The position numbers were made by a program, and so were the translations under genes. A stretch of 51,256 nt of DNA, taken from contig VDMD01000152.1 of NCBI GenBank assembly GCA_007026445.1, forward strand, positions 1 through 51,256, in the 5' to 3' direction. Each line of letters begins with the position of its first letter. Positions within the stretch are counted from its first letter, which is position 1. Below the pieces are notes generated by a model. The model was not told the origin of the DNA, searched no databases, and saw only the letters and a list, made by a program, of their open reading frames with translations. Below are positions 12,008 through 24,042 of the stretch, piece by piece. Source of the DNA: Schizophyllum amplum (Eukaryota > Basidiomycota > Agaricomycetes > Agaricales > Schizophyllaceae).

Positions 12008-14458
12008 CTACAACGTATATCGGTATCCACTCCACTCGTCGCCCTTGTCCTGCCTCGCCGTATCGATGTTCTCATATACACCGTTGCACTTGTTCCCGCC
12101 CTCCATCTTCCCGATGACCTCGTCGCGCTCGCCGTGATCGCGGCGCTGATTTTCTCGGTGGGCTAGGAAAAGGTAGACCGTGCTGGCGATAAGGCCGAAC
12201 GCGATGTACATGAGGACAAGCCCTGACAAACGATGAGAACATAGCCAGGGATACAAGAAATTCTGTGAACGTACCGTGACCTGGTAGAGATTAGACATAT
12301 TGACGAAGGTGAGGTGGCAAGGTCAAAATTGAGCTGTGTAGGCTGGCACAGACGTACCGAGAGTATACCACGGCCTGTCTGCTTCACGATACTGCGTGGG
12401 CGGGCGTCAGCCACGTAAAACGTGAGTCTCCAGGATGAACATACGACGTTGGAGCTGACCGCGCCATTGATATTGCCACTGAAGCGGTTTAGTACGGGAG
12501 AGCAGAGGCTGATCGGCCTGGACATACAACCCGATGACCATGGCTATAGACACGCTACGCTTGTACGAGCCCTCGACGTTATTAGACATCCACGCACTGT
12601 TCGTATCTCGGTTAATCCATGATCTGTCGGTTTTGTAGTTGTACTCACATCGTGTTCGCTTAACGGTAACCACAGAGTATCAGAAACTGACTGGCAATAG
12701 GGTGGGGCGTCACGCACGGATAACGGGATAAATTCCACTGTTATGGCGGCTTCAGTCTCACCTCTTTCCACGTGATGTCAAAATGCTCACCAGGCAGCCA
12801 GATATACACCGACATATGAAAGAGCGCCATTGCGGGAGACTATCAAGATGATGTAGCCAATAGCGCCGAGGATGAAGAATCCACTATGAGTCATTTCAAT
12901 CAGTACCTCTCTCAACGCTGTATTTCCCAACTCACATGTTGAACAACCCGCGATGACCGTATCTGTCGGCGCAGAACCCCACGATACACGTTATGATGCA
13001 CGCAAATGCATACACCGGTACGGTGAGCAAATTAGCTGGCGTCGCAGTGTATCCGATCTGGGAGACCTATCAACATCACCGCTACATCCGCGTCGGTCGG
13101 GTACGTACCTGGTTAATAATCGTCGGCAGGAACAGCGAGAACGAGTACAAGGGCATGTCGCAGCCCACATAGATGATCACTACGCCGCGCGAGACGGATC
13201 ATCATCAGCTTATGCTATGCACCACGCAACGCAAATAACTCACTCCCAACCCATGTCTTCCAGTCCGCAAAGCTTTGCCAGATATACTTCATCTTCAGCT
13301 TCTCGCCTGCCGCGCTGAACTGGTCGTCCGCCTGCAGCCGGCGGATAATCACTGCGCGCTCTGCGTCTGAGAGGAATTTTGCCGTGTCCGGGAAGTCCTG
13401 TATGATCCAGAAGGAGACCACTCCGGCAATGACGGTCGCGAGACCCTCGAGGATGAAGATCCACGCCCAGCCAGGCTTGCCGCCGATGCCATCCATATTA
13501 GATATGGCGGCAGCGAGGAGGCCACCGAAGGCGCCGGAGACAGTCGCGGCGGAGAAGAAGACGGCGGCGCGAATGCCAAATTCGCTGCGTTTGTACCAAC
13601 TGGGGCGGTCAGAGGCGGGCAGGCATGAGATCGCTCCAGCTTACCAAGAGAGGTAGTAGTTGACGCCTGCAATCAGGGCCAGTGAGCCAGGACAGAGCAT
13701 GAATGTGAAAGAGACCTGGTACCAGGGAAAAGGCCTGCTTCGAATGTGCCAAGGAGAATTCGTATGCCGACCAGGCTGGGATAGTTTGTAACGACGCCTT
13801 GAAGGGTCTACGATTTGCCTTCAGTGGATTTCTTGGTTCTCAAACTGAACTTCACTTGCCATCATGACACCCCATAGCAACATGAGTCCTGAGAGCCTGC
13901 AGAAGATGAGTATCAAACTCGTCCATCAGGAAGGACACCCACCATATCGAAGGACGCAAGCGTTTGAGGAAGACATTGGAAGGGACCTCGAAGATGGAGT
14001 AACTGAAAAAACAATTCAGCTTGCTTTGTATGCCTACCGCCGGTCCGAAACTTACCTGAAGTAGAACACGGTCAGGCTGATCAGGTACTGCTTGTCCGTC
14101 ATGTGCAAATCGTCCGTAAGATGATACAGCTGATCAGGATTCACAGCTAAGTGGTGCATTCAACACGTCCTATTCAGCCCTCTGACCTTCGCGCTGCGGC
14201 GGTCTGTCAGCGAACCTGTCCCGCCACCCAAGCCGCACGCAATTGCACGTACTTTCCAATGCTCGTCCGGTCCAGGAAGCTCAGCAGGTAGAGGAGCGAG
14301 AGCCACGGGATGAGTTGCATATCGATCTTGCGGAGGAGCTTCTTCTCGTCGACGCCGCTCGTGTCAATGTCGGGCGCGGCGCCATTCTGGGACGACGTAG
14401 TCTCCACGGGCACGTCCGCTGACTCGACTATCGGTCCCTTCTTCTCCTGGTCGGACAT
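12008..14458 (-). CDS. MFS transporter, anion:cation symporter (Dal5/Tna1-like)
   Basis: A major facilitator protein of the fungal allantoate/nicotinate permease type, expected in the plasma membrane with twelve helices. The start is ATG 14456-14458, followed by a soluble acidic tail and then KLLRKIDMQLIPWLSLLYLLSFLDRT, the hallmark N-terminal motif. Exon 1 ends at 14253, a 7-nt microexon (14193-14187) supplies the rest of NAK, and exon 3 (14129-14056) reads LYHLTDDLHMTDKQYL. Later exons give FEVPSNVFLKRLRPS, GLMLLWGVMM, GTFEAGLFPG, KRSEFGIRAAVFFSAATVSG, PGWAWIFILEGLATV, IAWMSNNVEGSYKRS and the C-terminal DHGERDEVI and GYRYTL. About a dozen introns interrupt it; the one at 13859-13808 is GC-AG. 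The substrate cannot be read from sequence; vitamins, carboxylates or ureides are usual. Confidence 0.92.
14187..14193 (-). other. 7-nt microexon of the MFS transporter
   Basis: CGCGAAG on the minus strand is flanked by an AG acceptor (complement of 14194-14196) and a GTCAGA donor (complement of 14181-14186). Splicing it between exon 1, ending in an AA of phase 2, and exon 3 yields GNAK-LYHL, the sequence expected directly after the DRTSIG motif of this family. Without it the frame does not continue sensibly. Confidence 0.75.
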
Positions 14459-17400
14459 GATGGCGGCTTCACAGTGGTCCTAGATTCGCGGCAGTGAGGT
14501 GGAGGGTTTGCGACGGGCGATATGGGGTCTCCGGGATCGACGTCGAGGAGCGAGGACGTCGTCGAAGGTAAAGGTCAGAGGAGAGCCTCCTGCTGGCAAA
14601 AGCGTGCACGACGATGGCGATAAGTAGTACCAGCTGATGGTGAGATGCTGACTGTAGTGCGAAAGAGAAGCACACTATTATGGAGTCACCGAGGGTCGCG
14701 TGAGCGTCTTTCCCAAGTTTGACGAGATGACAATATGCTTGAGAGTTGAGTGCATTGTCTGATCCCTTCGACATGAATGCGTGAGCTGTACAGAATACTA
14801 GATGCTTGAAGGTAGCAGTGCGTCGAGGTTGGAGGGGCTCGTCACTACCATGGAGGCGGCTTGGGGAGATGTCTTGCGACGCTCTTGTCGTACCCTCCTT
14901 AGCTGCACTGAAGGGTTGTGATATCATTGTAAAGTGGGGTCGGATAACAGAGGGTCGGTACAACACGATATATCTGCGTAAACGATGTCAGTAGACATGC
15001 TTTGCTGGTCATGGGGACATCGGTACCTTTACAGAGAGTAGTACGTTGGCACCGCACCAAAAAGCAGACAGACACCAGGTGCACGGGCTGATATTCCCTT
15101 CTAACAATAGCGGGACGATGCGCGGGACGCGGACGGCCCCCGCCATCGCGACATGTGCATGAAGTTTCGAAGAAAGAGGGCTCGCAGTGTGAGTCACGAG
15201 CTTGATGTGCGGATGACCGGACCGGACGTGCCGCATAATCACGTGTATCTTGCATGTTGAACCACCAGTTGGGCGCTCAGCCGGTTAGCGGGCCACCAAT
15301 AGAGTATCGTAGCCTGTTCTAAGGCAAGATGCTCATGTCAACCCATATGAGCTAAAGGAGAGGAGGAAGAGGAACGCAACTGCCTAGTCCGCAATGGAAT
15401 GAGCAGATTTTCTGGCCACAGCGCATTGTCCGTCTACATAGGTAAGCGCCCAGTCGTGGCCCAGTCCATCCGCCTGTGTGATGCGATCTTAGATGGAATC
15501 CCGCACTACACTCATCAATGCATCACCAACCAATCACCAGGCCTGTCGAGTACGTTGCCCAACAACATTGACTGGTATCCTGTAGACAATGACCGGACTT
15601 AGCCCCATCATGAAGCACCGTCTGCCACCCCCAACTCATCCGTGACTAGACATTTCTCCGCCCCCGCATCTAAAGACGACCACCTGATGCTCCCTGCGCA
15701 GAACGCGCACGTTCGAAACATACCTGCCTGATACCCTGATACCTGCTTCCTCGCTTGTTGAGTCGGAGCTCCGAGGCGGCCTGTGATGAAAGACCGGCGC
15801 GTGGGGAAGTATCGGCGCGCGCGCTTTCTAGTATCGCGCCCGTCTGGCAGTTCCGGTCAGGCGCGTCTCACATGTTTCCCGGGCGCCACACGATATTCCG
15901 GCACATAGCCAAGGTCAGGTGGGCGTACATCTACGAGGGCGCGTGAGGGTGACGGTTTAGGTGCAGGCTGCCTCCGCGGAGGAAGCAAAAGGGCTCCGGC
16001 GACTGTCAGCCTTGAGTCCGTGCCAACGGAGGCGGACGGTGGCGCGGGATGGGAGGGTGGCGCAGGGATGAGGCTGTATCTGGGCTGTATAGCCAAGGTG
16101 TGACTGTATACGGGAATACGTGCGTCCCGATCTCGAGATCAGCGCTCGCGTATGTCAAGTGCCATCGGACGGTGTGAACGGCACTTGCCTTTCCTGGGCT
16201 AGTGCGCTGGCGCGAAGGCAGAGGCGAGCGTTCGGGGCAAGACGAGGTCGCAGTTGTTGTGCCGACGCAAGACCGATTGTGCGGTGTCCAGCAAGCGCCC
16301 GGCCATGGTTCCAGAGCGTGTTGTGTGGCCGACGACTTCCCAAATGAAGCGATAACCTGCGAGAGCGAGGAGGGCCTTGACTGGAAGGCTGGATTCCCCA
16401 CAATCCGCCCCACGGGGCAGAAGCACAGGACCACTGAGGTGAGAGCGGACTTAACGGTCGTATTGCAAGGCACATAGGCAATGAACGCACTGGGGCGAGA
16501 AGGATATTTGTCAGGCATTGAGTTCAACCACCTGGTCGTTGACGCAAGCGTTGCGCTAGAAAACTGCTGGAGGCCGCGAGGGGGCACCTTCGAGGTTATC
16601 CTGCCACCGTCGACATTCAGTAGGCGCGCGCAAGATTACAAGAGCCTAGGGCGGGAGAGAAAAGGTGCCCTGCATCGTATCCGATATCCGAACCATATCC
16701 GGGTCTTGAGCTGTATGTCGGGCAGCCTGGTAACCGCGCGCGTCTGAGACAACAAGCGGGGAGAGTAAGGTCCGCGCGCCAGTGACCAGACTTGCTTGAT
16801 GCAGGAGCCTATAGGCTGTGGCGCGGGCCTCTCCGGCCAGCCTGAGCCCAGGCGTGGAGGCGGGCTCAACAAATGGGAGATTGCGATGGGCCACGATGGT
16901 GTCGATGGGCGGGTGCAGAAGTTTGCAAATCAAACCGACGCGGTGGTGGACAACCGGTGGAGGCCTCCCTGGACCACAATGACATCGCCGCCGTATGTCG
17001 TAGTGGCACCTTTAAGTTTTACAGGGAGTAGGTAGGGGCCGTAGGGCGCCAGGGCATGTGAAGTTTTCACTTTTTGTCAGTGTTTCTTCGCAGGCTGCAA
17101 ATGAGTCTGACGTCGAGGAGGAGCGAGCGCCCGAATGCACCAATTCAGGACTACTGGCGATCACGGAAAGACATGACGCATCATGCAATTTAGGGCGGCA
17201 GTATCGACGACGACGACAGGCGAGATAATTACTGTCGTCGTTGTGCTGGACGACGAGCGCGCCGCCAGACTGAGAGAATGAAGCGAGTGGTCGGGGGATT
17301 ACGGGGAAAAGCCACGTGGAGGCTCCGTAAGCACCCGCGCCTCCGGAGGCCGGCCGATTGATATATCGATCTATTATTTACACCGGATTTGGCGGACTTG

Positions 17401-17543
17401 TGTTGTGCCTTTTTATTTGCAAATCCGCGTTCTTGCCAGCTTCCTCGACCTTTTACTATCACCTTCCCCTCGCCGGCGTCGCGCGCGACATGCTCGAAGC
17501 GTAGAAGAACGCCTTTGCCATCGTCGAGCACAACTTGTATCTA
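14459..17543. other. 3.1-kb gap between transporter and REG1-like gene
   Basis: Promoters of two divergent genes, the transporter (minus) and the REG1-like gene (plus), share this gap. It contains scattered ORFs of 60-190 codons on both strands, the largest at 16006-16587 minus, but none shows a family motif, coherent splice-joined extension or low-complexity coding style. A long leader, a non-coding RNA or a degraded gene is possible; I cannot support any of them. Confidence 0.4.
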
Positions 17544-20485
17544 ATGGCTGCGTATCTCCCCATTCTTCTCGGCTCAGTCGCCAACACCAGCGCCATCTCC
17601 GATGACTCCTCAGTCACCACCCAGCCCAGAGGCCAGGTCGACTATCTCTCCCACGAATGGCTCGAGGAGGACGTGTGGAAGTCATGGCGCAACATGACCA
17701 AGCAGAAGAACGAAATTGCCAACGGCGCGCGTCTCGAGAACGCGAGCTGGAGGACCTGGTGGAAGCAGCGGAACGGGCTGAAGACGATCAGCCCTGAGAC
17801 CCTGAACTGGTACGTCCCCGTCGGCTGAGACGGACGTCTTGCTCAACAGCGGTCTCTTCGTTTGCTAGGCTCAAGGACTCGGACGTCACATGGCTCTACG
17901 GGCCCCTTCACACGGCCGTCGAGTGGACACCCCCGCCGCAGCCCAAGCCAGATCCCACATCGGTAGATGACAGAGCCGCCGCGTCTGCCCACGACCGTCT
18001 CAACCTCAGCTCGCCGTATATTCGGCACAAACCTATTTTGAAGCACCGCAGTATATCGGAGCTTCTCACAAGCGAACTTCCTCCCAGCCCCCTCTTCAGT
18101 CCCGCCGAAAGCGAGGACGAAGGCGATGGAAAACCGGCCGCGGCGACCCACTTGGACACTGTGCCCGAAGCCGAAGAGGATGAAGATGTCGCGGGCGTGA
18201 GGCGTCCCCAGCTCATGTACACGAAATCCGATTCGCACATCGCTAAATGGCCGGATCGCGCTTTCCGCAAAGACTCTCCGCCGCGCGTCGAACCCCCTCA
18301 CCATCCTATCGATAACGTGAATCTCCACGAACAACGCCCGACGCATCAGCTCTATTCTCATAATAGCGATCCGAGCAAGCAGAAGAAGCACATCAGCTTC
18401 AACACGTTCGTCGAGCAATGCATCGCCATCGACAAGCCCCCCGAGGCGGGTGCCACCACAATCGATAGTGGACCTTCGAACGACGTCGTCGTCGGCTCTG
18501 ACGCATGGCGGCGCAAGGCTGCCCTCAATAAGGGACATTGGGTTCAGTATGATGACGGGTGAGTTCTTTGCTATTGAGTCGAGGCTCATGTCTGACGCAT
18601 GCGTCAGGTACGACGAGGAAGAGGAAGAAGAAAATGACGACGACGAGAGTTCGCCTTGGGACAACACCAACGAGAGCGCCATCGGTAGCGACGAATCGGA
18701 CGAGGATGACGACGGTTTCATCCAGATGCGTGGATCGTCGTATCACAAGCCGACCACCAAACCGCGGTCCAAGACCAAGAGGTCCGAGTCGTCCGTCTCT
18801 ACATCCTCGTCGTCTTCGTCGGGGTCCCGCCCGCGGCGCAAGTCGTCATCAGGGAACCGACTTTCACCTTCCTTCTATCGCGTCAACGGTCGTAAACCTT
18901 CGTTGGAAGAGCCGAAGCCTCCCGTGCACGTCACTATTGCTCCTATCGCGCCCACGATACTCAAGGTCGACAAATATCCCGAAGATAGCGTCAACGGGTG
19001 GGTCGAGGGCCTCGGCGACGACGGCGACGACGATAGCGGCTACAAGTACTACGGCAAGTGGTCGAAGAACGGCCTTCGCGACGATAGCAACGTGCCCGTC
19101 GAGCTCGTCTACGTACCTCCAGTGGGTCACCAGAGCGACCAGTACGAAAGCGACGGAGGACCTGTTGAGCCCTCTACGCCGCGCGTCGGGTTCGACCGGC
19201 CACGCAGCACCGTTGCGCAGGACGAGGGCGCCGAGGAGGAGCGCGTAGACGACGTGGACGTTCGGGAGGACAACGGGCCAGATGGTAAGCTGAAGTGTAT
19301 TGGTGACCTCCCGGTGACCCGAATTTTAACAGCTACGCAGACGCAGACGCGCGCCTTGTAGGCGCGCGGCAGGTCGTGCCAGTTGTGATGCGCACGTCGC
19401 CCACGACGGAGTCACGGGAGCTAGGGGAGGGGGAGTTGCAAGAGGAGGACGCGTACGACTATTTTGCCGGTCCTGACATGGGGTCGGTGGAAGACTTTGG
19501 CGCCAGGAGGAGGGCGCGCGGTGGGAGGGAGGAAAGGAAGGAGAGTGGGCAGGAGATTGAGGAGGTGCTCCGAGGACGTTCCCGTTCACGCTCAAGATCA
19601 AGAACACCATCGCCCCAGCTTGTCTCGCCATCGCCGAAGACAGATATCTTAATACCACGATCATCATCCGGATCGTCTCTACTCCCGCCCACCGTGCGCG
19701 GACGGCCAACATCACCAACACAACCTGCACCGAACCGTGGGCGGTCATCCACACGGACGTCTTCATCATTCTCCGATCGCGGTTCGCCGATTGGCAGCGT
19801 CGGCAGCTGTAGCTCGAGTAGTTTGTCGCCGGACGGCGTTGTTTGTTCTGGCAGCACTTACGCGAACGGTCGCTCAGGCGGACGAGACCGAGAACGCGGG
19901 AGGGATCGGGCGGGCAAGCGCTTGAGCTCGAGCATGAGTCCCGGCTCGCCGGACTCGGCTGAGGGCGCACGCGCAAGTCTGGACGCTGTCGCGGCGAGCG
20001 CCATAGCGGACAAGAACGCGAGCAATACCACGATCACGCCCTCGACGGCAGGCGAGAAGCACGAACACAGCGAGGCTGAGAGCAAGGCGAATGGGATTCC
20101 TAGCGGGATTACGAAGTCGAGGCCAGTTGTCGCGCAGTCGGGGACATCTGTGCCCCCGTCGCCAACCCGCACACATGGGAGAACTCTCAGCGCCTCGCTA
20201 CCGAGTGTGTCTACGAGCACGACCCCGCCGTCGAGAAGCACGGACGATCCCCCGCATTCGCGATCGCCTATCTCACCCGCGTCCTCCTCGTCCCCTTCCT
20301 CGCCGCACACCTCATCGCACAGGAAGACGGCGAGCATCAACTCGCTTCAGCAGAATCTAGAGCCTGAGGGGACAATCGTGGGTCGCGCAATCGACGCTGT
20401 CTCGTCCGCGGGCGCATTCCTCGGTCTATGGCACAACAACCATACCCACAACCACCATACCACGCAAGGTTCGCAGGCCCACTGA
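17544..20485 (+). CDS. REG1: Reg1/Hex2-like PP1 regulatory subunit, DUF1752 domain
   Basis: This probably targets type 1 phosphatase Glc7 in glucose repression, as Reg1 does in yeast by acting on the Snf1 kinase. Exons are 17544-17809, 17869-18558, 18608-19284 and 19341-20485, giving 925 residues with consistent phases. Residues about 50-100 hold the DUF1752 (nitrogen regulatory areA-like) block: SWRNMTKQKNEIANGARLE, ASWRTWWKQRNGLKTI, LNWLKDSDVTWLYGP. Around residue 270, KKHISFNTFVEQCIAID matches the Reg1 PP1-docking segment, an RVxF-type HISF followed by VEQCIA. The rest is disordered: an acidic run (EEEEEENDDDE), Ser and Ser-Arg tracts, and a His-rich tail (HNNHTHNHHTT). The intron 3 acceptor lies in CAGACG repeats; 19341 is one of two in-frame choices. 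Confidence 0.85.
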
Positions 20486-22364
20486 GGGGGCTGCTCCTGC
20501 ATACGTGCGTTGGTCGGCTTATTCGCTATTTATCCTCCTGCCCACCCGACACCACACCGTCCGGTGCATCATTTACGTGTACGCTTCCTCCCTGCCCCCT
20601 TTCATATCCCCTGCCTTACCCTCTCGCTTGCGTCTCCACCTTGTGGTGTCGGGATTGCGCGGTGGCACTTGGCCTTTCGTCTGACGTCTGCACCCTTTTC
20701 TTCGTCGGGACAACGTATGATACTAATGTGCATTAGTGTATATAATTGCTTGGCTTCGCGGCTCGTATTCCATCGGTTCATATCATCTTTCTCTTCCTCT
20801 CATTCTCAACTCATTCTCGCATCCTCTTGCCTGTTCGAGCATAGCACGCATACAATACCTCGTGTATTTCTATTGATTCGCGAGTCGCCAATAGATTGCA
20901 TGGTCAACACGAATCGGCGTCGATTTCGCTAATTAACATCACGCCTGCCTGTGGCGGGTTAGGTCAGGGTTCTTTTGCAAGACCTTGCTGCTGCCGAATT
21001 TGCCCTTGGGAGATTTCTTGAAGTTGGAGGTATCAGAGGTACCTTCCTTAATCTCCCGCGGCCAACGTGCCTCGAAGGTATCTGTCCGCTGAGCAGTACA
21101 GGATTGTGCTGTGTATCGTCCTTCTATCGGCTTGTCTGTGATACGCGTGGGACTCATTCACATTCACGTAGCTTGATTGGGCAAGGTCTGTCGCTCGCTG
21201 GGACAAGTTAAAGTAGACGGACACAGGCACGGACGAGATGGCGTGGATGACGAGCAATGCATGTCAGAGTCGTATAGCAGGTTAGCCACTTGAGTTGCGC
21301 TTGAAGGCCCGGGCGCCTCGATAACAGCCGATTGGGCTCACAGCAGTTCTCGGCGTGTCTGCCAGATTGCTATATCCCGAGACGGCCGCTCGTCGCGGCG
21401 TAGACAAACGTGAAAGAGCTATCAAGCGCGTCAGAGCGTGGGCGCGACTCAATTGAGAAGAAACTCTTCAGACCCAGACTCGGCAGGAGCGCGTCCAGTT
21501 GGTGGAAGGATGTTCGGCTGGCATGTGCGTTATGTCCGAGTTGGCCCCGGGCATCATGGTAAGTAGAAGGATGGCTTCTCCGAAGGACATACATACACAT
21601 TGAGGGTGAGCGCCACAACTCGCCGTGCGGCCGGCACGCAGGGACGACTTCCAAAATGCAGGGGCCGCTCCATCGCTGCGGTGGCAACCAACAGGCGACC
21701 AAATAGAAGGAGCATCAGTGAGTGGCAGGAAGCTTCGCGTGCGCCACGTTTACTTTGTGGGTAGAGTGAACGTTACTTCGCCCGAGTTTTCGGCGGCGTG
21801 AGTACACTGGGGCTACTTCAATTAGCTAACCCTATTTCGATATCGATAACCAACTGCTCACCGTCTACCACTAGAGAAGGAGTTGCATAGAATCGATGAA
21901 GATACTTAAAATGTTTGCGTCAGAAACATTGACTCAGACGTGGGGGCCCATTTATGATTTTTTGATACTATACTCCGCTCAGCCTCGACCGGCAAATGAA
22001 TAGCGTTTCTCGGGGACACACAAAATGAGCACGAAAAGCCTGTCGACAGCGTCAAGGAGAGCAGCAAAATGGAGACTGCACGCAACTAAATCATCGCAAC
22101 TGAACTTGTATGGACTCCGAGTGCGCCATACTGACCGCTCATATACAAGGTCATGACTTGGCGCGTCAGCCAGAGGGATAGTGCGGGACGAAGGAACGCA
22201 CATTTTGAGTGCTCATGTAGCATAGAATGCGGACGCGCCACGGTCGTGCAGTTGAACCTCAAGTCCCGTGACCGCATTTTGTCGTGCGCGCTAGGCGCGC
22301 GGCGCACTAGGGCGCCTAAACGCCTTCCCTCTCTCCCACCACCACCATTGCGATACACGAGGCC
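20486..22364. other. Intergenic, 3' of REG1-like gene and promoter of BTB gene 1
   Basis: A 1.9-kb gap. The first 500 bp is T- and C-rich, in keeping with a 3' UTR. The last 150 bp is the promoter block that recurs before the second BTB gene (see the repeat at 22242-22364). ORFs at 21.4-21.7 kb and 22.0-22.4 kb on the minus strand show no motif. Confidence 0.45.
22242..22364 (+). repeat. Promoter-proximal block duplicated before BTB gene 2 (copy 1)
   Basis: Segments such as AAGTCCCGTGA, CTAGGGCGCCTAAACGCCTT, CCCACCACCACCAT and GCGATACACGAGGCCATGAC appear in the same order just upstream of both BTB start codons (copy 2 at about 23930-24042). The duplication therefore included the proximal promoter and leader. 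Confidence 0.8.
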
Positions 22365-23316
22365 ATGACGAGGAACGAGACCACGCAGCCCCGCATCGCC
22401 CATGCGCCGTTCGACGACGAGGCAGCGGACATCGTCCTGCGCAGCTCAGACGGTGTCGACTTCCGCGTCTACAAGGTCTTGCTGTCGCTCGTCTCGTCGT
22501 TCTTCCGAGACATGCTTGCGCTGCCGCACGTCGGTCAAGGAGCTTCCGATGGGGCTGATCGCGCCGACGGCAGTGGGCGGCCTATCATCGACGTCGAGGA
22601 GGACGCCGATGGCGTCGAGAAGCTGCTGCGATGGTGCGATCCGCGGTGCACACCGCCGGCACTGGGGAGCTGGGAGGACGTTCAGGCCACGACAGAGCTG
22701 TCCGTCAAGTACGATGCACCCACCATACACCGTCGTATTTCCGAATGCTTGCAGGGCTCGTCCTTCGTCAGCCAGTTCCCCATCCAAGTGTATGCCTTTG
22801 CCGTGCGAGGCAACAACACATCGCTAGCTCGAATGGCGGCGACGGAAGCTTCTTGCTCGGGCATCGCGACTTGGGCAGCGTGCAGCGAGCTGGCGCACAT
22901 ACCAGCATCGGCGTTTCAGCGCCTTCTCCGCTATCATCTCGCTCGCTCTTCAAGAGCGGCAGAGATCGTGGATGAATGGGCAAGAGCCTGGAAGCCAGAC
23001 TGGCACCACAGCACTTACACCTCTACCGTGGGTCGGTTGTGCGAGGGAGAGTGGTGGCGAGAATACATACAGAAAGTACGGACGCACATCGAGAGATATC
23101 CAGGTGGCTCTGCAGTACAGGTACCAGCTTTCTTTCTGCCAGGCCTCTTCGAGAGATGGTGGTGTTCGGTATGCAAAGAGCGTGCTGGCGCGCATACGGG
23201 ACGCTTTATCATGGACATTGCCAAGGAGCTGGATAAGGAGCTGGGCAAGGTAAGCTGTCCTCGACATCGTTACACGTCCTTACTCACTAGCATAGGTCGT
23301 TTTGCAACTTGACTGA
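22365..23316 (+). CDS. BTB/POZ domain protein, tandem copy 1
   Basis: A BTB/POZ protein of the kind greatly expanded in mushroom fungi; such proteins dimerise and some link substrates to Cullin-3 ligases, though no target can be read here. Exons are 22365-23249 and 23296-23316, a 46-nt intron leaving only six residues plus stop in exon 2; total 301 residues. The BTB fold starts at ADIVLRSSDGVDFRVYKVLL (about residue 24), with SSFFRDMLALP and VEKLLRWCDPRCTPPAL following. The C-terminal half has a WWREYI motif and a CSVC pair near residue 270 (copy 2 has CTNC), possibly a metal knuckle. Reading on past 23249 also stays open for 20 codons, but the shared last intron of copy 2 argues for splicing. 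Confidence 0.88.
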
Positions 23317-24042
23317 CGGAAAGCCGGGTCTCGTCAAAGGAGAAAAAGTACACGCTCGTAGTGGGCTCATACATGTCTTGTGAGGTTGTTCAGTACGTTC
23401 CACGCGACGAAAATGCCATGGCACTTGTAAAAAATACTGCCAGTTTGATCAGCGTTGTCCGCATCGAGCCATTGAGAAAACCTTGCACGAGGTAATGATT
23501 TTGCTTGCCAATGCCTATAGCTGAATTACTGTGCTGCGCGAGCGAGTAAGCTCATGGCCATTGAAGAGCTGAAAGATCACAATGTGGTTCCTGCTCAGCG
23601 CCCCGTGCGCGTTCTTCAGCTTCTGGTTTTCGATGAATTCTGCGCGCGCATGTTGTCCGTCTGCTCTGTCACCGAAAGCGCAAGATCGTCAACTGGATGG
23701 CGATGAACGACTTTGAGCTTTTGCAGGTTTAGGCGACCTCTCCAAGTTGTGCGTGCTTGCAGTCGGTGGTTTGATTTCTGACGTCCGTGACGAAGTAATC
23801 GTCAAGATCCTGCTAGCAGTGAGACCTGGTCATCCTAAGCACTTCAGGCGTCAGCCAAGTGGGTGAGATCTGCCGAACAGACGCACCATCCGCGTGACCA
23901 AGCAGCATTGAACCTCCACGCGCCGCCGTCGCGCATCTAAGCCCAAGTCCCGTGATCGCATTCCGGGAAGCGCGAGCCAGCGTACTAGGGCGCCTAAACG
24001 CCTTTCTTCGCTCCCACCACCACCATCGCGATACACGAGGCC
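23317..24042. other. Spacer between tandem BTB genes
   Basis: A 726-bp spacer. The last 120 bp repeats the promoter block of copy 1. The remainder has no ORF of note; I looked for remnants of BTB coding and found none convincing. Confidence 0.5.
23930..24042 (+). repeat. Promoter-proximal block before BTB gene 2 (copy 2)
   Basis: Diverged copy of 22242-22364. The most exact match is the CTAGGGCGCCTAAACGCCTT element and the ACGAGGCCATGAC around the start codon. Confidence 0.8.

Noticed and set aside
7078..14458. Possible terpenoid gene cluster (HMG-CoA synthase, SDR, MFS transporter)
   Set aside because: HMG-CoA synthase is a single-copy-type housekeeping enzyme, gaps are long, and no terpene cyclase, P450 or transcription factor accompanies them.
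17843..18721. 292-residue minus-strand ORF
   Set aside because: Antisense of REG1-like exons 2 and 3, whose PP1-docking motif and DUF1752 domain fix the coding strand.
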